Notes: generated from the sequence alone by a model not told the origin. Numbered from the stretch's first letter, positions 53,610-62,691 are shown. The stretch: 64,000 bases of DNA from Azospirillum sp. TSA2s (GCF_004923315.1 NZ_CP039647.1:845001-909000); one strand, 5' to 3'. Program-made: numbers and translations.

Positions 53610-55094
53610 TCAGCTGTCGTGGAAGACGGGCGGCACGTAGCTGTTGTTGATCTCGACCGGCGGCACGATGGCACCGGTGCGGAAGGCGTCGGACCCGTGG
53701 GATGCCCAGTCGTGCCGGGGCTTGTTCTTCCAGGTGCCGGTATCCTCGTCCCAGTCCTTGCGGTAGTTGCGCAGCGCCTTGATCCCGAGCGCGCATTTCT
53801 CCGCATCGAACCAGCACTGCCCGAGGAGACTGCGCACAGCCTCGATGCCGTCGGCGATCTCCAGCCGTGGGGCGGTGTCGAAGTTGATCCCCAACCCCTG
53901 TGCAGCCTCCAGCCGGCTCTTGCCGGTGCTCAGCTCGCGGACGCTGATGTCGTGCGGGGCGACATGCCGGCCGTAGTAGTAGCCGCGGTCCCGCAGCTGC
54001 CGGGCGTAGTAGGGCAGCCCCTCGCCGCTGGCCTCCAGATAGTCGATCAGCCGAACCTCGCGGCCCAGCCGTTGCACGAACCAGATCGCCATCTGGTCGT
54101 CCATGCCGAGATCCCACCATGTCTCGACCGGGATGCTGTCGTCATAGGGCACGCGCCCGATGCGTCCCTCCCGGTCGGCCTTCGCCATCTGCTGGCTGTA
54201 ATAGGCCCCCTCGATCGATGCAGCGAACGCCTCATCCGGGGTGGACGGGTATTCGCGCTTCATGTCGTCGCCCTGCGTCTCGGCCTTCTTGACGTACCAA
54301 GCCTTCTGCGCCGGGGTCAGGGCGATGCCGTGCCGCTCCTCCAGGTCCCGGAAGTACTTCGCCCAGGGGTCGACGATTGCGACGCCCTCGGCCGGCAGGG
54401 TGTATTCCGGGTGCCGGTGCCACGGGTAGAAGTGGAACTTCCAGTCCATCTCCGTCAGCCGCTCTCCGGTGCGGGCCTTCGTCTGCGCCGTCTGGCACAT
54501 GTCGAAGAAAGCGCCCTCCTGCCCTTCCGCCGTGGACTCGATGAACGCGATCTGCCCGGCCTGGATGGTGTTCAGCGCGCCGGTGATGATTTCCCGCGCC
54601 TTCTCCGGGTACTTCGCGCAGATTTTGCCGAACTCGGAGATGTGCAGATACTGGAGCGTGCCGCCACGGAGCGAGGTGCCGACACGGATCAGGCTGTTGT
54701 TGCCAAGCTCCATCGTCGTCGTGTTGTCCCGCAGGATCGGTACCGCCGCCTTCACACCCTCCGGCAGGTTCTCATACGGGAACTTGATCTTGTCACGGAA
54801 GATCGCCTCGGCATTGTCGCGGGTGTCGGCAACGACGCCGGCCCTGGTGTCCCGGTAGAAGACGCAGACATCCAGCAGGTAGATCTGGATGAAGGTGGTG
54901 AAGCCGAGCTGGCGCGCCTTCAGGATCAGGTTGAGGTGGCTCATCTCCCGAAGGAGTTGTTCCTGCGCCCAGTTCATCTGGAACCGGACCCGCTTACCCT
55001 CCTTGTTCGTGATCCAGTAGAGGTTGTTCAGCCGCCAAGCCTGGTCCCGGAACTGGTCAACCAACCCCACCGGGACGCGGGCGGCCTGTGGCAT
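53610..55094 (-). CDS. Terminase large subunit
   Basis: A 494-residue motor and nuclease that packages phage DNA. The ATPase Walker A-like motif is LKARQLGFTTFIQIYL, and the Walker B/E region is LQYLHISEFGKICAKYP. The C-terminal nuclease region is visible with WWDLGMDDQMAIWFVQ (first catalytic Asp), and the end GSDAFRTGAIVPPVE is typical. Its start overlaps the small subunit's end by 38 bases. The motif set points to a headful-type terminase. Confidence 0.92.
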   Translation of the reverse strand: MPQAARVPVGLVDQFRDQAWRLNNLYWITNKEGKRVRFQMNWAQEQLLREMSHLNLILKARQLGFTTFIQIYLLDVCVFYRDTRAGVVADTRDNAEAIFRDKIKFPYENLPEGVKAAVPILRDNTTTMELGNNSLIRVGTSLRGGTLQYLHISEFGKICAKYPEKAREIITGALNTIQAGQIAFIESTAEGQEGAFFDMCQTAQTKARTGERLTEMDWKFHFYPWHRHPEYTLPAEGVAIVDPWAKYFRDLEERHGIALTPAQKAWYVKKAETQGDDMKREYPSTPDEAFAASIEGAYYSQQMAKADREGRIGRVPYDDSIPVETWWDLGMDDQMAIWFVQRLGREVRLIDYLEASGEGLPYYARQLRDRGYYYGRHVAPHDISVRELSTGKSRLEAAQGLGINFDTAPRLEIADGIEAVRSLLGQCWFDAEKCALGIKALRNYRKDWDEDTGTWKNKPRHDWASHGSDAFRTGAIVPPVEINNSYVPPVFHDS

Positions 55095-55569
55095 CGATCA
55101 ACCCCATCATCTCGCGCAGCGCATCGTCGGCGGAGTGCTGCACCTTGTCGGTGAACATCCCGAGGTGCCGGCCGAGCAGTTCCAGGTTCGGCGTCTTCGG
55201 CGCCAGCTTCAGGACGAAGTTTCCCTGCTTGTCCCAGGACCAACCGGCAATGACGCGGCGGACATGCTCGGGCAGCAGGGCGATGTCCTCGGGCTTGGTG
55301 ATCGGCCGGCGAACGAGGTCAGCCGGATCGAACAGCGCCATGCGGGCCAGCTCCTGGACAACGAGATCCGCGGTGATCTCGGTGCGCTGGGAACGTGCGG
55401 CCTGACCCTCTTGGATTGCAGCCTGTATCTTAACATCGCTCAACAGTCGCGATGCCTGCTGCGCCGCCGTCCGCTCGCTGTATCCGCACCGGATCGCAGC
55501 CTGTGTCGCGTTCAGATCGACAAGGAACTCCTCGACGAACCGCCGCTGTTTGCTGTTCAGTTCCGCCAT
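55057..55569 (-). CDS. Terminase small subunit
   Basis: A 170-residue DNA-recognition subunit of the Terminase_2 family. The diagnostic N-terminus is LNSKQRRFVEEFLVDLNATQ and AIRCGYSERTAAQQASRLLS, a helix-turn-helix fold that binds the pac or cos region. It initiates packaging with the large subunit, whose gene overlaps it by 38 bases. Confidence 0.9.
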   Translation of the reverse strand: MAELNSKQRRFVEEFLVDLNATQAAIRCGYSERTAAQQASRLLSDVKIQAAIQEGQAARSQRTEITADLVVQELARMALFDPADLVRRPITKPEDIALLPEHVRRVIAGWSWDKQGNFVLKLAPKTPNLELLGRHLGMFTDKVQHSADDALREMMGLIDATGRPRPGGVG

Positions 55570-55615
55570 CGCCTTGGACGCCGCCCATTGCCGGGGGTGG
55601 CCCTCTGCTGGTGGT

Positions 55616-55849
55616 TCAAATCACGTCGTCGTCCAGATCTGCCCGGAAGCTCTGCCCGGCATAGGGCGCGGTGCGCTTCGTCTCCTGCTCGCCCATGCCT
55701 ATGCCGGCGTACGGCAGGCAACAGTCGTCCTCACGCGACGTGACGGTGCCGGGACGATAGGCGCGGTCGGGCGTGGTTGCCGCAGAGACGGTGCGCGGCC
55801 AGCCGTATTGCTCGGCGCCGGGCGGGTTGAGCTTGCGGTAATAAGGCAT
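55616..55849 (-). CDS. Small phage protein of 77 residues
   Basis: Starts MPYYRKLNPPGAEQYGWPRT at ATG 55849, one base from the stop of the membrane protein upstream (TGATG overlap). The TTG codon directly before is an alternative start. It ends in an acidic stretch (SFRADLDDDVI). No family recognised. Confidence 0.55.
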   Translation of the reverse strand: MPYYRKLNPPGAEQYGWPRTVSAATTPDRAYRPGTVTSREDDCCLPYAGIGMGEQETKRTAPYAGQSFRADLDDDVI

Positions 55850-56025
55850 CAAGGGCCTCCCTGCTCGCTACGGTCGCGAGCTCTGGCGTTGCGGATGCGA
55901 TAGGCGAGCAGCGCGATGGTCAGCCCGAGGATGATGATCTGCAGGACGGCGCTGATGGTCCCGAGCCACGCCGCGAGCGATAAGCCGCCGCCGGCATACC
56001 CGACATCCTGACCGATCTGGGGCAT
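55849..56025 (-). CDS. Small membrane protein at the start of the late operon
   Basis: A 58-residue protein. ATG 56025 has GGAG seven bases upstream; an ATG at 56043 is less well placed. One hydrophobic helix (WLGTISAVLQIIILGLTIAL) is followed by a basic stretch YRIRNARARDR. It is the first gene after the candidate late promoter. Possibly a moron or pinholin-like peptide; not assigned. Confidence 0.6.
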   Translation of the reverse strand: MPQIGQDVGYAGGGLSLAAWLGTISAVLQIIILGLTIALLAYRIRNARARDRSEQGGP

Positions 56026-56168
56026 GGGCTCTCTCCAGGCCATAGACGGCCTCGCGCTTGATCCAGAATGCAGAAAACCCGCCGAGGCGGATGCCAGGGC
56101 GGGTCGATGATGGCGGGCGCTTCCACGGCTACCGCAGTCCCATCCCGGACACCGGGGAGACCATGTGT

Positions 56169-56209
56169 GGACATGCTATGTCCGCTAATCCTTTATAATT
56201 GGTTAAACC
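56169..56209 (-). promoter_or_regulatory. Candidate late promoter with operator dyad
   Basis: In the 192-bp gap between the NusG-like gene and the first late gene lies a rare AT-rich patch. Reading leftward, TATAAA (56197-56192) fits a -10 box, and directly downstream GGACAT-GCT-ATGTCC (56169-56183) is a perfect 6-bp dyad that could cover the transcription start. A TATAAT on the opposite strand overlaps, so direction is not certain. Confidence 0.4.
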
Positions 56210-56217
56210 TACCACCA

Positions 56218-56793
56218 TCACGCCGCATTCCTCCCGCTCCGGCTGATCGGCCGCAGCGCCATTACCGACGCCTCCACCGGCGTTGTCCGGCCAAAGATGT
56301 TCACCAGCACCCGCGCCATTTCGCGCCGTTTATCAGCCCATTCGACCAGCACCGCCGAGAAGTCCCGGAACGGGCCGTCGATCACCTCCAGTGCCTGCCC
56401 TGTCTCCCAATCGACCATCGGGCCAGGGACTGGGCGTGCCGGCCGGAGGTCGACCATGCCGCCACCCGCCTCCAGCCGTTTGGCGACGCGGCGCAGCGCC
56501 AGACGCGGCACATGGACCGGCATCCCGCCGTGACCGCAGACGACGCACTGCACGCCGACGGTCGATCGCAGTGGCCGGAAGTCCTGATCGAAGTCGACGC
56601 CGACGAAGACATACCGACCGAACAGCGGGCGGCTGACGGTCTCGATGCGGCCGGGGCCGTTCCGGCGCTCGGTCAGCGCCATCGGCAGGAATGCGCGGTA
56701 GTCCTGCGCCTCCAACTGCCTCGCCGCGGTCGCCTGCTGGCCCGGCTTCGACAGGACGGCGAACCACTCGCGGTCGCTGAACTGGTCGGTCAT
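56218..56793 (-). CDS. NusG-like transcription antitermination protein
   Basis: A 191-residue paralog of NusG/RfaH. The NGN domain starts REWFAVLSKPGQQATAARQL and contains AFLPMALTERRNGPG and RPLFGRYVFVGVDFDQDF. The C-terminal KOW-type domain holds DWETGQALEVIDGPFRDFSA, with the usual GQ-x-x-VIDGPF pattern. Such proteins ride on RNA polymerase. Here the gene is the last of the early block and stands right before the late operon, so it probably lets polymerase read through the terminators inside that operon. Its start overlaps the gene upstream by four bases. Confidence 0.88.
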   Translation of the reverse strand: MTDQFSDREWFAVLSKPGQQATAARQLEAQDYRAFLPMALTERRNGPGRIETVSRPLFGRYVFVGVDFDQDFRPLRSTVGVQCVVCGHGGMPVHVPRLALRRVAKRLEAGGGMVDLRPARPVPGPMVDWETGQALEVIDGPFRDFSAVLVEWADKRREMARVLVNIFGRTTPVEASVMALRPISRSGRNAA

Positions 56794-56999
56794 CGGCGGG
56801 GCTCCTTGGAGGCTTCATGGGCGGAAATCGCCGATCGGATATCCTCCCCCTCATGCCGGCAGCCCCAGTACATGCAGGCCTGATTGCGGGTGCAGGAGGA
56901 GGGGCTGTGGCAGTGGTGCGGCCATGCATTGCGCTCAGTGGCGCGCGCCGCTTCCACCTTGGCGCGCTGAGCGGAGTACCAATCTTCGCCGTCAGCCAT
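56790..56999 (-). CDS. Small cysteine-rich phage protein
   Basis: A 69-residue protein starting MADGEDWYSAQRAKVEAARA. It has a compact cysteine/histidine cluster (WPHHCHSPSSCTRNQACMYW, then GCRHEGEDI) that could bind zinc. It overlaps both neighbours. Function unknown; position in the early block suggests a small regulator. Confidence 0.6.
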   Translation of the reverse strand: MADGEDWYSAQRAKVEAARATERNAWPHHCHSPSSCTRNQACMYWGCRHEGEDIRSAISAHEASKEPRR

Positions 57000-57240
57000 T
57001 TGCCACCTCCCTCTCGTCTCCACGCCGCGGATGCGGCTGGATTTCCTTCGCCAGGATCAGCTCGGCCCGGACGCGCCGGACACAGGCCAAGCAAGCCGGC
57101 GGGAACTGGGTGGGCGGCGTCATGTCCGGCCCATAGGCCCGACAGGAGGCAGCGCCATCGAACTCCCAGCCGTTGCCACGGGGCTGGAGCTTCTCAGCCT
57201 CTGGCTTGCCGCCGATGGTCAGGCAGGCGGGAAAGGTCAT
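56992..57240 (-). CDS. Small phage protein with paired cysteines
   Basis: An 82-residue protein from ATG 57240 ([20 protein letters not shown]). It shows CxxC-like pieces (ASCRAYGPDM and PPACLACVRRVRAEL) that may form a zinc ribbon, and a basic end. Overlaps the gene upstream by four bases and the one downstream by eight. Confidence 0.6.
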   Translation of the reverse strand: MTFPACLTIGGKPEAEKLQPRGNGWEFDGAASCRAYGPDMTPPTQFPPACLACVRRVRAELILAKEIQPHPRRGDEREVANG

Positions 57241-57452
57241 TCGGCGCCTCCAATTCGGCCGATAAGCTGCGTTACGATCCACAGCCATCCTGCGTTGGTC
57301 ACGATCATCCCGAGCCAGCACAGGAGGCCAAGCTTCAGAGCGCGCTTGGCGACCCGCTCCCACCGATCTGCAAGCGCCTGTCCGTCGCGCATTTCATCGA
57401 TAATGGCCCGCTGCGCTTCCAGCGGCAGAGCGATGAACTGCTCGTCGGTCAT
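57237..57452 (-). CDS. Small membrane protein in the early region
   Basis: A 71-residue protein. The first half is helical and charged ([20 protein letters not shown]), the second half has one membrane segment ([20 protein letters not shown]). It overlaps its neighbours by four bases on each side. Unknown role. Confidence 0.6.
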   Translation of the reverse strand: MTDEQFIALPLEAQRAIIDEMRDGQALADRWERVAKRALKLGLLCWLGMIVTNAGWLWIVTQLIGRIGGAE

Positions 57453-57841
57453 TCGACGCTCCCGTTGCTGACGGTGGCGACAACCCGCAGAGCGCGGGCT
57501 TGGTTCGGCAGGCGCTCCAGGGCACCGCGTGCGACAAGCCCCTCGATCAGGCGGTGGACACCGGATTTGCTGGCGAGGCCTAGGGCGCGGGCCATCTCGT
57601 CGAAGCTGGGGCTGACCCCGCGCCGCTCGCGCTGGTACCGGGCGATGAAATCCAGCAGGAGGCGCTGCTTGGGCGTCAGGCCGGCACGGGTCGGGCGCTT
57701 CGGCGCCTTGGCGGCCAGCTGGGCTTTCAGCCGCTCGACCTCCGCCTCCAGCACGATGTTCCGGGCCTGCAGTCGGCGGATGGTCTGCGCCATCGCGGCG
57801 GTGTCTTCGGGCATGGTCAGGGTTCCGGTGGTCATGGTCAT
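57449..57841 (-). CDS. LexA-like winged-helix DNA-binding protein without protease domain
   Basis: A 130-residue protein. An N-terminal coiled coil ([20 protein letters not shown]) is followed by a domain like the LexA N-terminus: [20 protein letters not shown], then [20 protein letters not shown] and [17 protein letters not shown]. The Ser-Lys peptidase domain of LexA and CI-type repressors is absent. It may bind an operator and regulate early genes or replication. Confidence 0.75.
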   Translation of the reverse strand: MTMTTGTLTMPEDTAAMAQTIRRLQARNIVLEAEVERLKAQLAAKAPKRPTRAGLTPKQRLLLDFIARYQRERRGVSPSFDEMARALGLASKSGVHRLIEGLVARGALERLPNQARALRVVATVSNGSVE

Positions 57842-57845
57842 GTCC

Positions 57846-58523
57846 TCAATCGGCGGCTTCGGGGGTATCGGGGAGGAAGTGGCGGATCATCGCTCTCGGG
57901 ATTTCGCAGGCCGGGTCGTTTGGTGGTGGCCCCCAGGTTCCTCCGGCGGTCCAGAACCCATTCGATGCGAAGCCACGCAGCCGACGCTCGTACGCCTCCA
58001 GCAGCTCCCGGTCCTTAATTCCAAAATCCAAAATCTCTCCCGCCCCCCCGTGGGGGGTTAGGGGGGTATTCTGGTTTCTGGCCTCTGGCCTCTGGGTGTT
58101 ATCCCCACCCTTAACCCGGCCCTTAACGCCCCCCTTATCCGACGGCGGATTTCCCTTTGTTTTGCAAAGGGTTGGGTTGCCCCCGGATTTCCCAACTTTT
58201 CGCGCCGTTTGGGCCTTCTTGTGGTCACGGGTCATGCGCCGCGAGTAGATCACGCCCTTGCCGTTCCGTGAGAAAACTCCAGCCGCTTCCAGCTCGGCGA
58301 TCAGTTCGGCGAGGTGGTCCGGGGTGGAGCCTGTCAGGGAGGCAAGTTGCGTGTCGGTCACGGGCCGGCCGTTCACCAGCAGGTGCCCATAGGGATCAGC
58401 CTCGTGCATGATGCACATGCACTCGATCCAGAGGCCGCGAGCGGCCAGGGAGACGACGCGAAGCGACTGGTCGGCACGCCAGTCGGATGGGAAGAACTTC
58501 AGCCAGGGTTGCTCGGCGCTCAC
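57846..58523 (-). CDS. Phage replication-type wHTH protein
   Basis: A 225-residue protein. It starts [20 protein letters not shown] and [20 protein letters not shown], the pattern seen in phage proteins related to replication initiator O or DUF1376. A wHTH-like part continues with [20 protein letters not shown], then a low-complexity Lys/Gly-rich linker (about residues 100-150) and a helical end. Likely binds the origin and loads other replication proteins. Confidence 0.65.
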   Translation of the reverse strand: MSAEQPWLKFFPSDWRADQSLRVVSLAARGLWIECMCIMHEADPYGHLLVNGRPVTDTQLASLTGSTPDHLAELIAELEAAGVFSRNGKGVIYSRRMTRDHKKAQTARKVGKSGGNPTLCKTKGNPPSDKGGVKGRVKGGDNTQRPEARNQNTPLTPHGGAGEILDFGIKDRELLEAYERRLRGFASNGFWTAGGTWGPPPNDPACEIPRAMIRHFLPDTPEAAD

Positions 58524-58529
58524 GGTGGG

Positions 58530-59324
58530 TTACTCCGCCGCTTGGGCCGGCGCGGCTGCCGGGCTGGTGAAAAGTTCGGGATAGGCATTCGGCCGCACCT
58601 TCGGCAGCCAGACCGGCGCATCGGCCTTAACCTTCGCGTAGACGTCGGGGTGCTGTTCGGAGAAGTTCGGCATCCGATCACCAGCCACAAAGGCGCCGCC
58701 CTCCGGCCGCAGCCAGTCGTATCCCGGGGTGATCCAGCGCCGCGCATCCATGCCCAGCGCCTTGAAGTCGGCACGGGTGACTAAGCCGGTCAGTTCGATC
58801 AGCGCTGTCACCTTCAGAGCGGCGATCTTCCAGTTCGTGAGTTGCACCGGCGCCGGCCGCCCCGGAACGACGTCCGGCACATAATCCGGCAGCGGGCAGC
58901 GCTTGGTCGGGCAGCTTTCGTGCCAGTCACCGCCCCAAAGCGAACCTTCGGCGGATCGCGGCAGGGCCGGGAAAAAGCCCACAGTCTTGGTGCCGCGGTA
59001 ATTCTCGTGGCTGTGGATCCGAAGGACCGTCAGACCGCAGTGTTGGGCGATTGTCTCAAGCCCGCCGCCAGCACCATTCGGCACCAGTACAGCACGGCAG
59101 TCCGGCCCGAAGCCTTCGTGGCTCCGCTCCAGCGCTTGCGTCAGAACCTGCGCATTGAGGCGCAGCTTGGCCTCGACACCGATCTGGAATCCGTCGGCGT
59201 TGCGGACCAGCAGGATGTCCCAGCCGGCGGTTTCGGCGTAGCTGGTCCAGTCCGGACCGATCTCGGAGACGAAGGCGGCGCACATCTCGGCTTCGCTGGC
59301 GAAGTGCTTGCTCTTGGCGGTCAT
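58530..59324 (-). CDS. Putative PD-(D/E)xK-type nuclease
   Basis: A 264-residue protein. The stretch SYAETAGWDILLVRNADGFQ followed by IGVEAKLRLNAQVLTQALER gives an E...D...ExK layout (Glu, Asp in WDILL and E-A-K) like PD-(D/E)xK nucleases of the restriction and resolvase type. The C-terminal half (IAALKVTALIELTGLVTRAD, DARRWITPGYDWLRPEG) is unknown. It stands between the replication protein and a DNA methyltransferase, so a restriction or recombination role is possible. Confidence 0.55.
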   Translation of the reverse strand: MTAKSKHFASEAEMCAAFVSEIGPDWTSYAETAGWDILLVRNADGFQIGVEAKLRLNAQVLTQALERSHEGFGPDCRAVLVPNGAGGGLETIAQHCGLTVLRIHSHENYRGTKTVGFFPALPRSAEGSLWGGDWHESCPTKRCPLPDYVPDVVPGRPAPVQLTNWKIAALKVTALIELTGLVTRADFKALGMDARRWITPGYDWLRPEGGAFVAGDRMPNFSEQHPDVYAKVKADAPVWLPKVRPNAYPELFTSPAAAPAQAAE

Positions 59325-59521
59325 CGCGCATCCTCCAGCATGTCCGTCTGCTGCTCGCGCGCCTTCTCCCTAGCGGCCATGCGCTCCAGCTCGGTGGCGA
59401 GGTCGTCATAGGCGATGGCCGCGGCGCTGCCGGTGCGGGTGGTCTTGCGGATCAGTTTGGCGCGGTTGCGGGCCACGGAGGCGGCCAGTTCCAGGCCGGG
59501 GGCGGTGTTGGCGGTCGTCAT
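59321..59521 (-). CDS. Small helical phage protein
   Basis: A 66-residue helical protein (VARNRAKLIRKTTRTGSAAA, then ATELERMAAREKAREQQTDM). Overlaps both neighbours by four bases, so it is co-translated with the methyltransferase and nuclease genes. No function. Confidence 0.6.
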   Translation of the reverse strand: MTTANTAPGLELAASVARNRAKLIRKTTRTGSAAAIAYDDLATELERMAAREKAREQQTDMLEDAR

Positions 59522-60843
59522 TCCGCGGCACTCCCGAACAGCGGCAGCGGCTCAATCTCCTTGCCCTTGGCGACCTTGCCCGGCAGTGCGAAGGCCCCTT
59601 CGCCTGCGTAGTGCTGGCAGCGGGCAACGAGGATCCGAAAATAGTCCGGGTCGCGCTCGCACAGGATCGCCCGGCGCCCTTCGGCGAGGCAGGCCACTCC
59701 AGTGGTGCCGGTGCCGGCGAAGCCGTCGAAGACCGTCTGTCCGCGCTGCGGGCAGGTCAGCCGAACGAGCCAGCGGGCCAGGGCGAGCGGCTTGACGGTA
59801 GGGTGGCTGACCAGATGCGATGTATCGGCGCGGCCATGCTGGTGCGCACCCATCGCGCGGGCCGGGCCGGCCGTCTCGCACACCGGGCACCAGAACCAGC
59901 GATCATCCTCTGCGGCCTTGGCCTCGTAGAAGAAGCGCGAGGCCGAGCCAGTGTCGCCATGGCAGATCATCGGTGTTCCGTTCGGGCGGCTTTCTACTCC
60001 GTATGCCGCCCCGCGGTTGCCATTGCGATCAGCGCTTGACGCGCGCTTAACCGCTCCGGTGCCGCTGGTCAGCGTGCCGAACGCCTCGAAAGCCTCCAGC
60101 ACCTCCGGCGATCCGTCTTGGACCACGTTGGCGGGCCAGCGGCCGGAAACGTGCCCAGCGCTACGTCCAGAGTTGTTCAGCCCATCGCCGTAGCAGGCGA
60201 TGCTGTCGCCACCGGATTGCGCCCCGGATGCATGCCATTGCTCGTCCGTCGCCACGCGGGCCGCATCGATATCCAGTGGACCGACGCCATGCTGCAGCCA
60301 ATTCGCCGTCCCGGTCCCTTCCATGGGCTTCTGCCCCATGAAGATCGGCTCCAGGGCCGGCTTGAGGGACTGCCCGCCATAGCGGAGATGATCGGTCTCC
60401 GGGGCCTTGAGGCGCGTCGCCTTAGGCATGCCGGAGCCGAAGATCCAGCCCAGCATCGGGTGAGTGACGAAGCCGGCATCCTCGATGGCGACCGACATGC
60501 GGCCGAACCCGCGGCTGCTGGCGAAGGCGGTCAGGTAACCGCCTGGCAGCAGCGCATCGAGGTGCAGGCGCCACGTCTCGGGGTCGAAAGCGATGTCGCC
60601 GCCGTCCCACTCCTTACCCATGAAGCCCCGAGAGGCGCGAGCGAACGCACCATCTGTTCCATGGACGGCCGGCGCGGCACCTTCCTTGCCGAACCGCTTC
60701 ACGATGCTGGTCAGGTGGTAGGGCGGATCGCTGTGCATCGCGTGCACGCGTTCGCCGCGCTCCTTCATGAGGCGCAGCACGTCGCGGCAGTCCGCGTTGT
60801 AGGCGACGATCCGGCCGCCACCGATGATGACGGGCTCGATCAT
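59518..60843 (-). CDS. DNA methyltransferase (N4/N6, beta class)
   Basis: A 441-residue methylase that probably modifies adenine or cytosine in DNA. The catalytic motif IV comes first (HAMHSDPPYHLTSIV), and the SAM-binding motif I (TVFDGFAGTGTTGVACLAEG) near the C-terminus, an order typical of beta-class enzymes. The centre holds a CPVC pair (WFWCPVCETAG) of possible metal-binding nature. ATG 60843 is used, since it overlaps the helicase stop by four bases; the open frame further upstream is not methylase-like. It may protect phage DNA from host restriction. Confidence 0.88.
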   Translation of the reverse strand: MIEPVIIGGGRIVAYNADCRDVLRLMKERGERVHAMHSDPPYHLTSIVKRFGKEGAAPAVHGTDGAFARASRGFMGKEWDGGDIAFDPETWRLHLDALLPGGYLTAFASSRGFGRMSVAIEDAGFVTHPMLGWIFGSGMPKATRLKAPETDHLRYGGQSLKPALEPIFMGQKPMEGTGTANWLQHGVGPLDIDAARVATDEQWHASGAQSGGDSIACYGDGLNNSGRSAGHVSGRWPANVVQDGSPEVLEAFEAFGTLTSGTGAVKRASSADRNGNRGAAYGVESRPNGTPMICHGDTGSASRFFYEAKAAEDDRWFWCPVCETAGPARAMGAHQHGRADTSHLVSHPTVKPLALARWLVRLTCPQRGQTVFDGFAGTGTTGVACLAEGRRAILCERDPDYFRILVARCQHYAGEGAFALPGKVAKGKEIEPLPLFGSAAE

Positions 60844-62240
60844 GCGTACCTCCGCATTTCGTATTGCTTGGCCAGCCGCTCCGAGAGGCGCAGCTTGGCG
60901 TGATAGAGCCAGCCCGGCTGGTAGCCCTTGACCCGCGCGATGCGCTTCAGGTCGGCTTCTGTCACCGCGATGCGCTCCAAGTCTCCGGTCGGCAGGGCCC
61001 GCACCATGCTGTCCGCGAGCTGCTCCAGCCGGCGAACCACCGGCGCCGCGTCCTGGCCACGGAAGGTCCGGCGGCAACCCGGGCAGGCGGCGGCTGGGGC
61101 GAAGCGGCGATGACAGACCGGGCAGCGCACCGTCCGGTGCTGGAAAGGGATCAGGCCGTGCTGGAGCGACCATGTGCGGTCGGCTTCCGGCATGCCGTGG
61201 AGCTTCACGTTGTCGGCGAGGTCGATGATGCAGGACCGGCGCTTGCCCTCGTTCGGCGTCAGAACGCGGCCGGCCTGCTGCATGAACAGCTGTGTCGATT
61301 TCGTCGGGCGCAGCAGGATGGCGCCGGACACAACCGGCAGGTCAGTGCCCTCACTCACGATTTGGCAGCTGCTCAGCAACTGGAGGCGGCCGGCGGCCAG
61401 CCCACCGATGGCAGCGTCACGCTCATCAGGATCCATGTCGCCATCGACCGACGCAGCCAGCCAGCCGGCGGCGCTGAACAGATCAGCCACGCGACGCGCA
61501 TGCTCGACAGAAGCGCAGAAGGCGATGGCCGGCTCTCCCGGCATGCGGGCGGCGTAAGCGTTCAGCGCCAGCTTCGTAACCTTGTCGTTGTTCATCAGGC
61601 GATCGAGGTCGGACGCGACGAAGTCGCCGCGGCTGACCTTCACGCCACTGAGGTCCGGCATGTAGGGCGCCCAAATCTCGGCAGGGCACAGGTAGCCGGC
61701 AGCTGTCAGTTCGGAAATGCTCGGCCCCCTCACCACCACCTCGAAAAGGTCGCCCAGCGGCTTGCCGTCACCGCGGTAGGGGGTGGCGGTGATGCCCAAA
61801 CGCTGAGCGTTTGTCATCGCCTCCAGCAGCGCCTGCCAGCCAGGAGCGACGGTGTGGTGCGCCTCGTCGATGACAACCAGGCGGATGGTGCGCAGCCAGC
61901 CGGCCAGCCGGCCTTTGCGCGCCTTCAGGGTGTCGATCGAGCAGACGTGGACCAGAGCGGTCGGGTCGGGGTCATGGAAAGGGTCAACAATGGCGGCATC
62001 AATGCCGACGGCGGCCAGCTGGCGCACGGCCTGCCGGAGCAGTTCGACGCGATGCACCAGAAACACCGTCGCCCAGCCGTGATCCACGACGGTGCGGGTG
62101 ATGCTGGACACCACCACAGTCTTGCCGCCGCGGGTCGGCAGGACATAGAGCACGCCCTTAACGCCGCGCTCCAGGCAAGCCAGGATCTCGTCGGCGTTCT
62201 TGCGCTGATAGGGGCGGAGTTGGAGAGGGGCGTGCTTCAT
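60840..62240 (-). CDS. DEAD/DEAH-box helicase with C-terminal zinc ribbon
   Basis: A 466-residue SF2 helicase. Motif I is LPTRGGKTVVVSSI, motif II DEAH lies in VVIDEAHHTVAPGW, motif III is GITATPYRGDG and the helicase C part holds CQIVSEGTDLPVVSG and QQAGRVLTPNEGK (motif VI). Near residue 370, CPVCHRRFAPAAACPGCRR forms a zinc ribbon. Such proteins unwind DNA in phage replication or recombination. It overlaps the RusA gene start region by four bases (ATGA). Confidence 0.9.
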   Translation of the reverse strand: MKHAPLQLRPYQRKNADEILACLERGVKGVLYVLPTRGGKTVVVSSITRTVVDHGWATVFLVHRVELLRQAVRQLAAVGIDAAIVDPFHDPDPTALVHVCSIDTLKARKGRLAGWLRTIRLVVIDEAHHTVAPGWQALLEAMTNAQRLGITATPYRGDGKPLGDLFEVVVRGPSISELTAAGYLCPAEIWAPYMPDLSGVKVSRGDFVASDLDRLMNNDKVTKLALNAYAARMPGEPAIAFCASVEHARRVADLFSAAGWLAASVDGDMDPDERDAAIGGLAAGRLQLLSSCQIVSEGTDLPVVSGAILLRPTKSTQLFMQQAGRVLTPNEGKRRSCIIDLADNVKLHGMPEADRTWSLQHGLIPFQHRTVRCPVCHRRFAPAAACPGCRRTFRGQDAAPVVRRLEQLADSMVRALPTGDLERIAVTEADLKRIARVKGYQPGWLYHAKLRLSERLAKQYEMRRYA

Positions 62241-62686
62241 GCCGCACCCCCGACCAGCTTCTGCACCGCCTTGTAGACGGCGACCTCGACGCGGGGGCGC
62301 TTGTCGTCGACAAACCCCTCTTCGATTTTCAACCGGACCTGCCGATCGTTGGCGATCACCTTGGGCTGCAAGGTGAAGCTCTTGCCGGTCTTCACTTTGC
62401 GGGTCTGGAGCGCGTCATAGACGAGACTGGCATCAAGGTCGGGGCGGCGTGACTTGTAGAAGACGCGGACATGGACCGCGACGTCGCCCTCGTAGGGTTC
62501 CGGCAGCTTCGGCGTGTATTGGCGGGCTATGGCCTCGAAATCGAGCGCCTTCTTGCCCTTGCGCAGCGCCACCCGGTCGCCGAACTTGGCGATCTCACGG
62601 TGGTTTCCCTTGGCCTCCGGTTCACCGGGGATGGTGAACCGGACCAAGAGGTCGCCGCGCTGCCATGTGGGTTGCGGGCCGGCCAT
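62237..62686 (-). CDS. RusA-family Holliday junction resolvase
   Basis: A 149-residue nuclease. The start LLVRFTIPGEPEAKGNHREI gives the first strand, and the active-site acids are in RRPDLDASLVYDALQ and the later KVIANDRQVRLKIEE, the pattern of RusA (D-x-D and a third Asp). It cuts four-way junctions made during phage recombination and replication. Sits directly before the helicase. Confidence 0.85.
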   Translation of the reverse strand: MAGPQPTWQRGDLLVRFTIPGEPEAKGNHREIAKFGDRVALRKGKKALDFEAIARQYTPKLPEPYEGDVAVHVRVFYKSRRPDLDASLVYDALQTRKVKTGKSFTLQPKVIANDRQVRLKIEEGFVDDKRPRVEVAVYKAVQKLVGGAA

Positions 62687-62691
62687 GGGTG

